From contig JAQGIA010000453.1 in the NCBI GenBank assembly GCA_028291445.1, forward strand, positions 1-5,536: 5,536 bases of DNA, read 5' to 3'. Each line of letters starts with the position of its first letter. Positions within the stretch are counted from its first letter, which is position 1. Shown in pieces: positions 1-5,357 of the stretch. The DNA is from Belnapia sp. GTDB taxonomy: Bacteria > Pseudomonadota > Alphaproteobacteria > Acetobacterales > Acetobacteraceae. Both the position numbers and the translations under genes were made by a program. Below the pieces are notes generated by a model. The model did not search any database, was not told the DNA's origin, and saw only the letters and a program-made list of their open reading frames with translations.

Positions 1-1
1 G

Positions 2-355
2 GTCAGCGGCAATATGGGCGCCGGGGCGTCGATCGGCGCCGGGGCGGGTCTGCTGTGCGGCTCGGCGGTCGGCGACAGCAATGCCCAGGCGAGCTGCTCC
101 GGCCTGCAGGAACGCTATGACATGGCCTATGCCCAGTGCATGACCAGCGCCGGCAATACCATCGCCGCGCCGCAATCCCCGCCGGTGGCCTATGGCGTGC
201 CGGTCTATACGGCTCCCGCCTATGGCTATGCGGCGCCCTATGCCTATCCGGCCTATCCTTATTACTGGGGCCCGAGCGTCTCGCTCGGCTTCTATGGCGG
301 GCGCGGCTACTATGGCCGCGGCTACTATGGCCATGGCTGGGGCCGGCGCTGGTAG
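2..355 (+). CDS. Glycine-zipper family protein, 3' part (5' end outside window)
   Basis: The frame is open from the left edge, so the N-terminus, and probably a signal peptide, lies upstream; 117 residues are visible. The first ATG (position 14) falls inside the glycine-zipper stretch and is unlikely to be the true start. Seen: a Gly/Ala-rich small-residue segment (visible residues about 3-22, containing GASIGAGAGLLCGSAVG), a short polar helix-like region with ERYDMAYAQCM, a Pro/Ala/Tyr-rich linker, and a C-terminal Gly-Tyr-Arg tail with repeated RGYYG units. Three cysteines are visible. Family knowledge: glycine zippers form tightly packed membrane hairpins in small envelope proteins of proteobacteria, and Tyr/Gly-rich tails are common in these. 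A role in the outer membrane or envelope is inferred, and the precise function is unknown. It converges on the Bug gene and ends 17 bp before the shared hairpin. Confidence 0.75.
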   Translation, partial: VSGNMGAGASIGAGAGLLCGSAVGDSNAQASCSGLQERYDMAYAQCMTSAGNTIAAPQSPPVAYGVPVYTAPAYGYAAPYAYPAYPYYWGPSVSLGFYGGRGYYGRGYYGHGWGRRW

Positions 356-372
356 CGCCTCGCCACCTGGGT

Positions 373-407
373 GGCTGACAGGCGCCTGCCCGAGGCGCCT
401 GTCAGCC
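373..407. terminator. Bidirectional terminator-like hairpin between convergent genes
   Basis: This is a perfect 15-bp inverted repeat: the left arm is 373-387 (GGCTGACAGGCGCCT), the loop is GCCCG (388-392) and the right arm is 393-407. It lies between the stop of the glycine-zipper gene (355) and the minus-strand stop of the Bug gene (431), where a shared terminator is expected. Neither side has a clear T-tract, so classical intrinsic termination is not proven. Position and stem strength are the main support. Confidence 0.72.
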
Positions 408-430
408 GCGCCTGGGGCCGACTGTCCAGG

Positions 431-1456
431 CTATTCCAGCTTCAGGTCCAGTTCGCGTACCTTGCGCGCCCAGAATTCGCTCTCGGCCCGCACCGCCGCG
501 GCGAATTCGGCGCGCGGCCGGATCGGCGCCGGCTCCAGCCCGTCATTCTCCAGCCGTTCGAGGAATTTGGGCGTCGCCGCGGCCCGGCGGGCGGCGGCTT
601 CCAGCCGGTCCATGACCGGCACCGGGACGCCGGCCGGGGCGAAGACGCCATGCCAGCCGGTGATCACGGCGCCGGGCAGCCCGGCCTCGGTCAGGGTCGG
701 CACTTCCGGCAAAGCGGCGATCCGGATATCGCCGGTGACCGCGATGGCGCGCAGCTTGCCCTCCCGTACCAGCGCCAGGGCCGGTGGAGGCGAGGAGAAA
801 TTCATCGTCACCCGCCCCGCCACCACATCCAGCAGCGCCGGCGCCGTGCCGCGATAGGGCACGTGCTCCATCGCCACCCCTGCCGCCTCGGAGAACAGCA
901 CCCCGGCCAGATGGTTGGCATTGCCGACGCCGCCCGACGAATAGGTCAGGTCACCGCGCGTCCGGCTGCGGATATAGGTCAGCAGCTCGCCCAGGTTGCG
1001 CGCCGGCACATCCGGATGCACCACCAGTACATATTGGTAGGAGGATATCTGCGCCACCGGTTGCAAGGCAGTGGCGAGGTCGAGCCGGTCGCCCTTCTGC
1101 AGATGCGGATTGACCACGATATTGGTGGAGACCGCGAATAGCAGGGTCGTCGCATCTGGCCGGGCGCGCGCCACGGCGGTCGCCCCGACATGGCCGGCGG
1201 CGCCGCCGCGGTTGTCGATGACCACGGTCTGGCCGCCCAGCTCCGGCGCGAAGACCTGGGCGAATTCCCGGCCGGTGATATCGGTGCCGCCGCCGGCGGC
1301 ATAGGGTACCACGATGGTCATGGCACGCTGGGGCTGGGGCTGGGGCTGAGCTTGGGCTTGGGCTTGGGCTTGGGCTTGGACCGCGATGGGATGCGACACC
1401 CCGGCGGCGCCGGCGGCCAGCAGCAGGCTTCGGCGGGGCAGGTCGTGCAGCGGCAT
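431..1456 (-). CDS. Bug-family tripartite tricarboxylate transporter substrate-binding protein, Tat-type signal
   Basis: This 341-residue periplasmic receptor would bind a carboxylic acid for a TctABC-type importer. The start at 1456 is supported by a GGAG Shine-Dalgarno (1463-1466 on the complement) six bases upstream, and by a signal peptide that begins there. Seen: PRRSLLLAAG (residues 7-16), a twin-arginine-like export signal, then an unusual Gln-Ala/Gln-Pro dipeptide run (27-43) before the mature domain. Family hallmarks follow: IVVPYAAGGGTDITGR (48-63), DNRGGAAGHVGA (81-92), YSSGGVGNANHLAG (172-185), HVPYRGTAPALLDVVAGRV (198-216) and LPEVPTLTEAGLPG (249-262). Length is normal for the family. 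No TctA/TctB genes are in the window, so it looks like one of the many orphan Bug receptors. The ligand cannot be read from the sequence. The gene diverges from phaB across a 159-bp gap with a central dyad. Confidence 0.93.
   Translation of the reverse strand: MPLHDLPRRSLLLAAGAAGVSHPIAVQAQAQAQAQAQPQPQPQRAMTIVVPYAAGGGTDITGREFAQVFAPELGGQTVVIDNRGGAAGHVGATAVARARPDATTLLFAVSTNIVVNPHLQKGDRLDLATALQPVAQISSYQYVLVVHPDVPARNLGELLTYIRSRTRGDLTYSSGGVGNANHLAGVLFSEAAGVAMEHVPYRGTAPALLDVVAGRVTMNFSSPPPALALVREGKLRAIAVTGDIRIAALPEVPTLTEAGLPGAVITGWHGVFAPAGVPVPVMDRLEAAARRAAATPKFLERLENDGLEPAPIRPRAEFAAAVRAESEFWARKVRELDLKLE
1328..1378 (-). repeat. Hexanucleotide tandem repeat encoding (Gln-Ala)n(Gln-Pro)n
   Basis: On the plus strand the run is three CTGGGG units, then CTGAGC, then four TTGGGC units and a final TTG. 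On the coding strand it gives five Gln-Ala pairs followed by three Gln-Pro pairs and a last Gln (Bug residues 27-43). The units keep the frame, so gain or loss of copies would change only the length of the segment between signal peptide and mature domain. The A-type and P-type halves differ in both codons (CAA GCC versus CAG CCC), which suggests two separate expansions. Confidence 0.9.
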
Positions 1457-1511
1457 GGCGGGCTCCGGTTTGGTGCGGCGCGGCAGCGGGTAGCCCTCGC
1501 CCGGCCAGGAT

Positions 1512-1558
1512 GCAAGCGCGCGAGGCATGGTGGCAATGCCTCTGCTTTTGGCGCTTGC
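1512..1558. promoter_or_regulatory. Nested inverted repeat in the Bug/phaB divergent region (candidate shared operator)
   Basis: Outer arms GCAAGCGC (1512-1519) and GCGCTTGC (1551-1558) are exact reverse complements. Inside them, GAGGCAT (1522-1528) and ATGCCTC (1536-1542) are also exact reverse complements around a 7-base centre. The spacers between inner and outer arms are unequal (2 and 8 bases). The structure sits in the middle of the 159-bp gap between two divergent starts (1456 and 1616), a usual place for a regulator acting on both genes. I see no convincing -35/-10 pair for either direction, and no regulator gene lies beside it. The operator role is inferred. Confidence 0.45.
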
Positions 1559-1615
1559 TCCCGCAGCGCGATCCGGGTTGACCTTACCCCCGCGAACCAC
1601 AAAGGGAGGCGCGTC

Positions 1616-2338
1616 ATGGCACGAGTTGCACTGGTCACGGGGGGACAACGCGGCATCGGCGCGGCCATCAGCGAGGCCCTGCAGGCCGCAGGCCGCCAGG
1701 TGGTCGCCAATTACGCCGGCAACGATGCCGCCGCCGCCGCCTTCACCGAGCGCACCGGCATCCCCTGCGTCAAATTCGACGTCGGCGATTTCGAGGCTTG
1801 CGTCGCCGCCGTCGCCAGGATCGAGGCCGAACACGGGCCCATCGATATCCTGGTGAACAATGCCGGCATCACCCGCGATGCGATGATGCGCAAGCTCACC
1901 CGCAAGATGTGGGACGAGGTGATCGATACCAACCTCGGTTCCTGCTACAACACCTGCAAGGCCGTGTGGGACAGCATGAGCGCCCGCAAATTCGGGCGCA
2001 TCGTCAATATCGGCTCCATCAACGGCCAGGCCGGCCAGCTCGGCCAGGTGAATTACGCCGCCGCCAAATCCGGCATCCACGGCTTCACCAAGGCGCTGGC
2101 CCAGGAAGGCGCGCGCAACCAGATCACGGTGAACGCCATCGCCCCCGGCTATGTGGATACCGAGATGGTGCGCGCGGTGCCGGCCGACGTGCTGGAGAAG
2201 ATCATCGCCCGCATCCCGCGCGGCCGGCTCGGCACCGCCGACGACATCGCCCGCGGCGTGGTCTTCCTCACCGCCGACGAGGCGGATTTCGTCACTGGCT
2301 CGACGCTTTCGATCAACGGCGGCCAGCACATGTACTGA
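1616..2338 (+). CDS. phaB: Acetoacetyl-CoA reductase (NADPH-dependent, short-chain dehydrogenase)
   Basis: This 240-residue cytoplasmic enzyme would reduce acetoacetyl-CoA to (R)-3-hydroxybutyryl-CoA, the monomer for polyhydroxybutyrate. The start is set by AGGGAGG (1603-1609) six bases upstream. Seen: cofactor loop TGGQRGIG (8-15), NNAG (81-84), Asn106, catalytic Ser134, Tyr147 and Lys151 in the order expected of classical SDRs. The segments INGQAGQLGQVNYAAAKSG (135-153) and APGYVDTEMV (176-185), and the C-terminal SINGGQHMY, closely match PhaB proteins as I remember them and set it apart from most FabG-type ketoacyl-ACP reductases. Length is typical. It is followed by a terminator-like hairpin, so it may be a single-gene unit. 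Neither phaA (thiolase) nor phaC (synthase) is adjacent. A broader 3-oxoacyl reductase role is the main alternative. Confidence 0.9.
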   Translation: MARVALVTGGQRGIGAAISEALQAAGRQVVANYAGNDAAAAAFTERTGIPCVKFDVGDFEACVAAVARIEAEHGPIDILVNNAGITRDAMMRKLTRKMWDEVIDTNLGSCYNTCKAVWDSMSARKFGRIVNIGSINGQAGQLGQVNYAAAKSGIHGFTKALAQEGARNQITVNAIAPGYVDTEMVRAVPADVLEKIIARIPRGRLGTADDIARGVVFLTADEADFVTGSTLSINGGQHMY

Positions 2339-2345
2339 GGCGGGG

Positions 2346-2373
2346 CCGGCGGCGGGCAATGCCCCGCCGCCGG
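2346..2373 (+). terminator. Terminator-like hairpin after phaB
   Basis: A perfect 11-bp stem, CCGGCGGCGGG (2346-2356) paired with CCCGCCGCCGG (2363-2373), has a 6-base loop and begins 7 bases after the phaB stop. An AT-rich patch (TATATTA, 2385-2391) follows some 11 bases later but is no proper T-tract. It could be a weak or Rho-assisted terminator separating phaB from the next genes. Confidence 0.55.
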
Positions 2374-2420
2374 AGCCTGCGCCCTATATTACGCTTCCCC
2401 GATCGCCTGGCGTTCCGCAT

Positions 2421-2445
2421 CCTGCTGCTCGATGGGGGCAGCAGG
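2421..2445 (+). promoter_or_regulatory. Small leader hairpin upstream of the 37-codon ORF
   Basis: CCTGCTGC (2421-2428) pairs exactly with GCAGCAGG (2438-2445) around a 9-base loop, ending 6 bases before the strong Shine-Dalgarno GGGAGGTG (2452-2459). A TATATT at 2385-2390 resembles a -10 box (five of six matches to TATAAT). Its -35 position falls in the terminator-like stem and has no match, so the promoter is only a possibility. The stretch 2374-2464 otherwise shows no gene that I can support. Confidence 0.3.
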
Positions 2446-2464
2446 CCCCGCGGGAGGTGTTGGG

Positions 2465-2578
2465 ATGGGTTACCTGCACATCGGCGATGGCGCGGCAGGC
2501 GTCCGACCGGCTACCTGTGTCACGCACCGACGGATTGCCCGGCAGCCTGGCCCGGCAGCGCCGGAGCAACCGGCCTGA
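2465..2578 (+). CDS. Possible small ORF (37 aa) coupled to the CMD-family gene
   Basis: The ATG is 5 bases behind GGGAGGTG (2452-2459), the best Shine-Dalgarno in this stretch. The ORF stops with TGA at 2576-2578, sharing the A with the ATG of the next gene (TGATG), an arrangement typical of translational coupling. The peptide begins MGYLHIGDGAAGVRPATC and ends in a Pro/Ala/Gln-rich tail (QPGPAAPEQPA). It has one cysteine, no membrane segment, and I recognise no family. Against it, 26 of 37 codons end in G or C, compared with 32 of the first 37 codons of the next gene, so codon use is weaker than its neighbours. It may be a translated leader that delivers ribosomes to the downstream start, a true small protein, or chance. 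Confidence 0.35.
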   Translation: MGYLHIGDGAAGVRPATCVTHRRIARQPGPAAPEQPA

Positions 2579-2964
2579 TGCCCCGGCTCATCGAATACGC
2601 CGAGGCGGGGCCCGAGGTACGCGAGGTTTTCGACGCCATCATGGCGGCGCGCGGCACCACCGACGTGAATAATTTCTGGAAGGCGCTGGCGGTCGACCCG
2701 GTCGGGTTGAAGCGCACCTGGGAGAGCCTGGGCCAGGTCATGGCTCCCGGCGTGCTGGATCCGCTGGTGAAGGAACTGCTCTACCTCGCATCCTCGATGA
2801 CCAGCGGCTGCGCCTATTGCACCGCCAGCCATACCGCCGCCGCTCGCGCCAAGGGCATGTCCGAGCCGATGTACCGGGAGCTCATCGCCATCGTCGGCAT
2901 GGCGGCCGAAACCAACCGGCTGGCCGAGGCGCTGCGCATCCCGATCGACCCGCAATACGAATAG
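2578..2964 (+). CDS. Carboxymuconolactone decarboxylase (AhpD-like) family protein
   Basis: This 128-residue all-helical CMD-fold protein carries the AhpD-type redox motif. Seen: Glu66, Cys78-Ala-Tyr-Cys81 and His85 in KELLYLASSMTSGCAYCTASH (the E...CxxCxxxH pattern, residues 65-85). Family knowledge: in AhpD the two cysteines form the redox-active pair and the Glu/His act in proton transfer, giving alkylhydroperoxidase or thiol-disulfide activity. Members with CxxC are usually annotated as peroxidase-related, not true decarboxylases. Met at 2578 gives the normal start of the fold. A GGAG at 2563-2566 is 11 bases away, and coupling to the preceding small ORF is possible. The frame is open far upstream, but that stretch has no family-like sequence. 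It is followed after 4 bases by the SGNH hydrolase gene, so the two are probably co-transcribed. No ahpC is near, and the substrate is unknown. Confidence 0.88.
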   Translation: MPRLIEYAEAGPEVREVFDAIMAARGTTDVNNFWKALAVDPVGLKRTWESLGQVMAPGVLDPLVKELLYLASSMTSGCAYCTASHTAAARAKGMSEPMYRELIAIVGMAAETNRLAEALRIPIDPQYE

Positions 2965-2968
2965 CGCC

Positions 2969-3577
2969 ATGACCCTCGACCTGCGGATCTGCTTCGTCGG
3001 CGACAGCTTCACCGCCGGGGCGGGCGACGAGACCGCGCTCGGCTGGGTCGGCCGGGTCACCGCCGGCGCCTGGCATCGGGGGGTCGCGCTGACCGCCTAT
3101 AATCTCGGGGTCCGCCGCGACACCAGCGCCGATATCCGCCGCCGTGCCGAGGCCGAAGTGCTGGCCCGGCTGCTGCGGGCCGGCGATGCGGCGGCGGTGG
3201 TCTTCTGCTTCGGAGCCAATGACACGACGCATGAGGATGGCATGCCGCGGGTGCCGCCCGAGGCGACGGCGGCGAATGCGCGGGAGTTGCTCGGCTGGGC
3301 GATGGAGCGCTGGCCGGTGCTGCTGTTCGGCCTGCCGCCCCTGGCGCATGATGCCGCGCACGATGCCCGGGTGGCGGCGCTGGAGCCGGTGCTGGCGACG
3401 GTCGCGGCGGAACTCGGCGTGCCCTTCCTGCCGCTGCATGCGGCGCTCTCGGCCAGCCATGCCTGGCGCGCCGGGGCGGCACGCGGCGACGGCGTCCACC
3501 CGGATGCCGCCGGTTATGCGGCGATGGCCGCGCTGGTGGAGGCCTGGCCGCCCTGGCGCCGCTTGACCGGCGGCTGA
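2969..3577 (+). CDS. SGNH/GDSL-family hydrolase (esterase or lipase type)
   Basis: This 202-residue hydrolase has the four SGNH blocks in order. Block I is VGDSFTAGAGD (10-20) with nucleophile Ser13. Block II is NLGVRRDT (45-52) with Gly47. Block III is FGANDTTH (81-88) with Asn84. Block V is DGVHPDAAGY (174-183) with Asp174 and His177. Ser13, Gly47 and Asn84 would form the oxyanion hole and Ser13-Asp174-His177 the catalytic triad. There is no signal peptide: the first strand of the domain starts at residue 5, so it is probably cytoplasmic. Family members cleave acyl, acetyl or thioester groups, and the substrate cannot be assigned. The start follows the CMD-family stop by 4 bases and has only a weak Shine-Dalgarno, which suggests translation depends on the upstream gene. 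Confidence 0.9.
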   Translation: MTLDLRICFVGDSFTAGAGDETALGWVGRVTAGAWHRGVALTAYNLGVRRDTSADIRRRAEAEVLARLLRAGDAAAVVFCFGANDTTHEDGMPRVPPEATAANARELLGWAMERWPVLLFGLPPLAHDAAHDARVAALEPVLATVAAELGVPFLPLHAALSASHAWRAGAARGDGVHPDAAGYAAMAALVEAWPPWRRLTGG

Positions 3578-3622
3578 AGCAAGTTGTGGAGCCGGACTGG
3601 CCTGCGACACCGAAAGCCCCTC

Positions 3623-3641
3623 GACCGGACGGTCACCGGTC
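3623..3641. promoter_or_regulatory. Short dyad after the SGNH gene (possible operator or weak terminator)
   Basis: GACCGG (3623-3628) and CCGGTC (3636-3641) are exact reverse complements around a 7-base centre ACGGTCA. An alternative, slightly bulged pairing GGACGGT/ACCGGTCC is also possible. It lies 46 bases after the SGNH stop and 125 bases before the aldolase start. No T-tract follows. Short GC palindromes are frequent by chance in DNA like this, so support is modest. Confidence 0.25.
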
Positions 3642-3708
3642 CACCACGGCAAGCGTGCCACCTCCCCCGGCGGATGGTTACCGCGCGGCCCCTTGCGGCC
3701 AGGCCCGA

Positions 3709-3761
3709 ATCGCGCTCCCGATAGGCAGCGGCGCCGTTGCGCCGTGGGAGCGGAGCGCGAT
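3709..3761 (+). promoter_or_regulatory. Structured leader that can pair with the eda Shine-Dalgarno
   Basis: ATCGCGCTCC (3709-3718) is an exact 10-bp complement of GGAGCGCGAT (3752-3761). The second arm contains GGAG (3752-3755), the apparent ribosome-binding site of the aldolase gene starting at 3766. Inside the loop is a second perfect hairpin, CGGCGC (3729-3734) with GCGCCG (3739-3744) around CGTT. The 5' arm can alternatively pair through GCTCCC (3714-3719) with GGGAGC (3746-3751), which would leave the ribosome-binding site free. The two exclusive pairings resemble a switch. No known riboswitch family is recognised, and regulation is inferred only from base pairing. Confidence 0.4.
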
Positions 3762-3765
3762 ACCC

Positions 3766-4395
3766 ATGAGCCATCCCTTGCTGCCGGTGCTGCGCCGGGC
3801 CCGTGTGGTCCCGGTCATCCGCACCTCCACCGCCGCCCTCGCCGCCATCGCCTGCGCCTGGCTGCGCGAGGCGGGCATGACCGTGCTGGAAATCACCCTC
3901 ACCACCCCCGACGCGGTGGCGCTGATCCGTGAGTTGGCGACCGAGCCCGGCCTGCTGGTCGGCGCCGGGACGGTGCCGGATGAGCGCGCGGCCGAGGCCT
4001 GCCTCGCCGCCGGGGCGCGCTTCCTGGTAACCCCCTGGGTGGACCCGGCCGTCATCGCCCTGGCCCGCGCCGCCGGCGCCTGCGCCATGCCAGGCGCCAT
4101 GACCCCGACCGAGATCCGTGCCGCGCTGGCGGCCGGGGCGGACGTGGTCAAGATTTTCCCCGCTAGCTCGGCCGGCGGCCCGGCGCATGTGAAGGCGGTG
4201 CGGGCGGTCTTCCCCGATGTCGCCTTCTGCCCGACCGGCGGGGTCGATGCCGCCAATGCGCCGGCCTATCTGGCGGCCGGCGCCGCCTTCGTCGGCATCG
4301 GCGGCAGGCTGGTGGACGAGGCCCGCATCGCCGCCGGCGACAAAGCCGCCATTCTCCGCGCGGCGCGCGAAGTTCTTGGCATCGAGCAGGCCTGA
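3766..4395 (+). CDS. eda: 2-dehydro-3-deoxyphosphogluconate (KDPG-type) class I aldolase
   Basis: This 209-residue cytoplasmic aldolase would split 2-keto-3-deoxy-6-phosphogluconate into pyruvate and glyceraldehyde-3-phosphate; many relatives also act on 4-hydroxy-2-oxoglutarate. Seen: VVPVIR (14-19), LEITLTTP (41-48) with general acid/base Glu42, GAGTV (66-70), TP at 89-90, Schiff-base Lys129 in VKIFPAS (128-134), and PTGGV (156-160) plus GIGG (177-180) for phosphate binding. Length matches the family. The ATG at 3766 is chosen for its GGAG ten bases upstream. The open frame back to 3586 adds only Pro/Arg-rich sequence unlike the family. The position after the Glu-containing strand holds Thr46 where, as I recall, E. 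coli Eda has Arg49, so specificity for the gluconate or galactonate epimer is open. It overlaps kdgK by one base (TGATG), implying coupled translation. Confidence 0.92.
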   Translation: MSHPLLPVLRRARVVPVIRTSTAALAAIACAWLREAGMTVLEITLTTPDAVALIRELATEPGLLVGAGTVPDERAAEACLAAGARFLVTPWVDPAVIALARAAGACAMPGAMTPTEIRAALAAGADVVKIFPASSAGGPAHVKAVRAVFPDVAFCPTGGVDAANAPAYLAAGAAFVGIGGRLVDEARIAAGDKAAILRAAREVLGIEQA

Positions 4396-5357
4396 TGCCC
4401 GCCAGCCCTGAAATCCTCTGCATGGGCGAGCCGATGCTGGAGTTGAACCAGCAGCCGGCCGGCGCCGATGGCCGCGTGCTCTATCTCGAAGGCCATGGCG
4501 GCGACACCAGCAACGCCGCCATCGCCGCCGCCCGCAGCGGCGCCCGCGTGGGCTACCTGACCGCCATCGGCACCGACCGTCCAGGCGACGGGCTCATGGC
4601 GCTGTGGCGGCGGGAGGGGGTCGATACCACCCATGTCCGCCGCCAAGCCGATGCGCCCACCGGCATGTATGTGGTGACGCATGGCGACAGCGGCCACGAC
4701 TTCACCTTCTACCGCGCCGGCAGCGCCGCCAGCCGCTACCGGCCCGAGGATGTGCCGGAAGCGGCGATCCGCGCGGCCAGGCTGCTGCATGTCTCGGGCA
4801 TCAGCCAGGCGATCTCGGACAGCGCCTGCGATGCGGTCTTCCATGCCATCGGCCTTGCCAAGGCAGCGGGGACCCGGGTGTCCTACGACACCAACCTGCG
4901 GCTGCGCCTCTGGCCGGCGGCGCGGGCGGCGGCGGTGATCCATGCGGCGATCGCCCAAGCCGATGTGGCGCTGCCCTCACTGGAGGATGCCAAGGCGCTG
5001 ACCGGGCTGGAGACGCCGGATGCCATCGCCGATGCCTATCTGCGGCTCGGCTGCCCGCTGGTGCTGCTGAAGCTGGGCGCCGAGGGCGTGCTGGTGGCGA
5101 CGCCGGACCGGCGTGACCGGCTGCCCGGGCTGCGGGTGGCGGCGGTGGATGCGACCGGTGCGGGGGATACCTTCGCCGGTGCCTTCCTGGCCCGCTTCGT
5201 CGCCGGCGCCGCGCCGCTGGACGCCGCCCGCTACGCCAATGCGGCGGCGGCGCTATCGACCACCGGCTATGGCGCCGTCGCCCCCATCCCGCGCCATGCG
5301 GCGGTGGAGGAAGTCCTCGCCGCCCAGCAGCCGCTCAGCGAGTCGCCCCCGGCCTGA
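4395..5357 (+). CDS. kdgK: PfkB-family sugar kinase, probable 2-keto-3-deoxygluconate kinase
   Basis: This 320-residue ribokinase-fold enzyme is expected to phosphorylate 2-keto-3-deoxygluconate (or -galactonate) with ATP, giving the substrate of the aldolase encoded just upstream. Seen: GEPMLEL near the N-terminus (11-17), PfkB signature 1 around HGGDTSNAAIAAARSGA (34-50), FYRAGSAASRY (105-115), YDTNLRLRLW (164-173), which corresponds to the D-x-N-x-R-x-x-L-W segment typical of KDG kinases, and signature 2 DATGAGDTFAGAF (252-264) with catalytic base Asp258 and the GAGD anion hole. The ATG at 4395 is favoured by its TGATG overlap with the aldolase stop; Met10 (4422) is a possible alternative start. 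The last 23 bases overlap the convergent M81 gene. Fructokinase or another sugar kinase activity is the main alternative, made less likely by the aldolase partner. Confidence 0.9.
   Translation: MPASPEILCMGEPMLELNQQPAGADGRVLYLEGHGGDTSNAAIAAARSGARVGYLTAIGTDRPGDGLMALWRREGVDTTHVRRQADAPTGMYVVTHGDSGHDFTFYRAGSAASRYRPEDVPEAAIRAARLLHVSGISQAISDSACDAVFHAIGLAKAAGTRVSYDTNLRLRLWPAARAAAVIHAAIAQADVALPSLEDAKALTGLETPDAIADAYLRLGCPLVLLKLGAEGVLVATPDRRDRLPGLRVAAVDATGAGDTFAGAFLARFVAGAAPLDAARYANAAAALSTTGYGAVAPIPRHAAVEEVLAAQQPLSESPPA

Noticed and set aside
1486..1516. TTGCAT with 17-base spacer and TACCCG as a minus-strand promoter for the Bug gene
   Set aside because: The -10 matches only two of six consensus bases, and the -35 only three; this is near chance level.
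1578..1607. TTGACC as a -35 box for phaB
   Set aside because: At 17-base spacing the -10 position falls on the Shine-Dalgarno (AAAGGG), leaving no room for a transcript start before the ribosome site.
1190..1615. In-frame upstream extension of phaB
   Set aside because: It is antisense to the Bug gene and includes a Leu-Gly repeat that is only the shadow of the Gln-Ala/Pro repeat; the SDR fold begins right at the ATG at 1616 with a strong ribosome site.
1457..2359. Minus-strand open frame extending the Bug gene upstream to a 642-residue ORF across the phaB region
   Set aside because: The extension is antisense to the well-supported phaB gene, is rich in Gly/Ala/Asp/His of the kind produced by reading GC-rich codons backwards, and a Shine-Dalgarno with a Tat signal marks the real start at 1456.
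1798..2577. Upstream open frame in phase with the CMD-family gene
   Set aside because: It is an Arg/His/Pro-rich shadow of phaB and the intergenic stretch; CMD-fold sequence starts only at the Met at 2578.
3586..3765. GTG-started 60-residue extension of the aldolase
   Set aside because: The added sequence is Pro/Arg-rich, unlike KDPG aldolases, and the ATG at 3766 gives the usual family length and a suitable GGAG.
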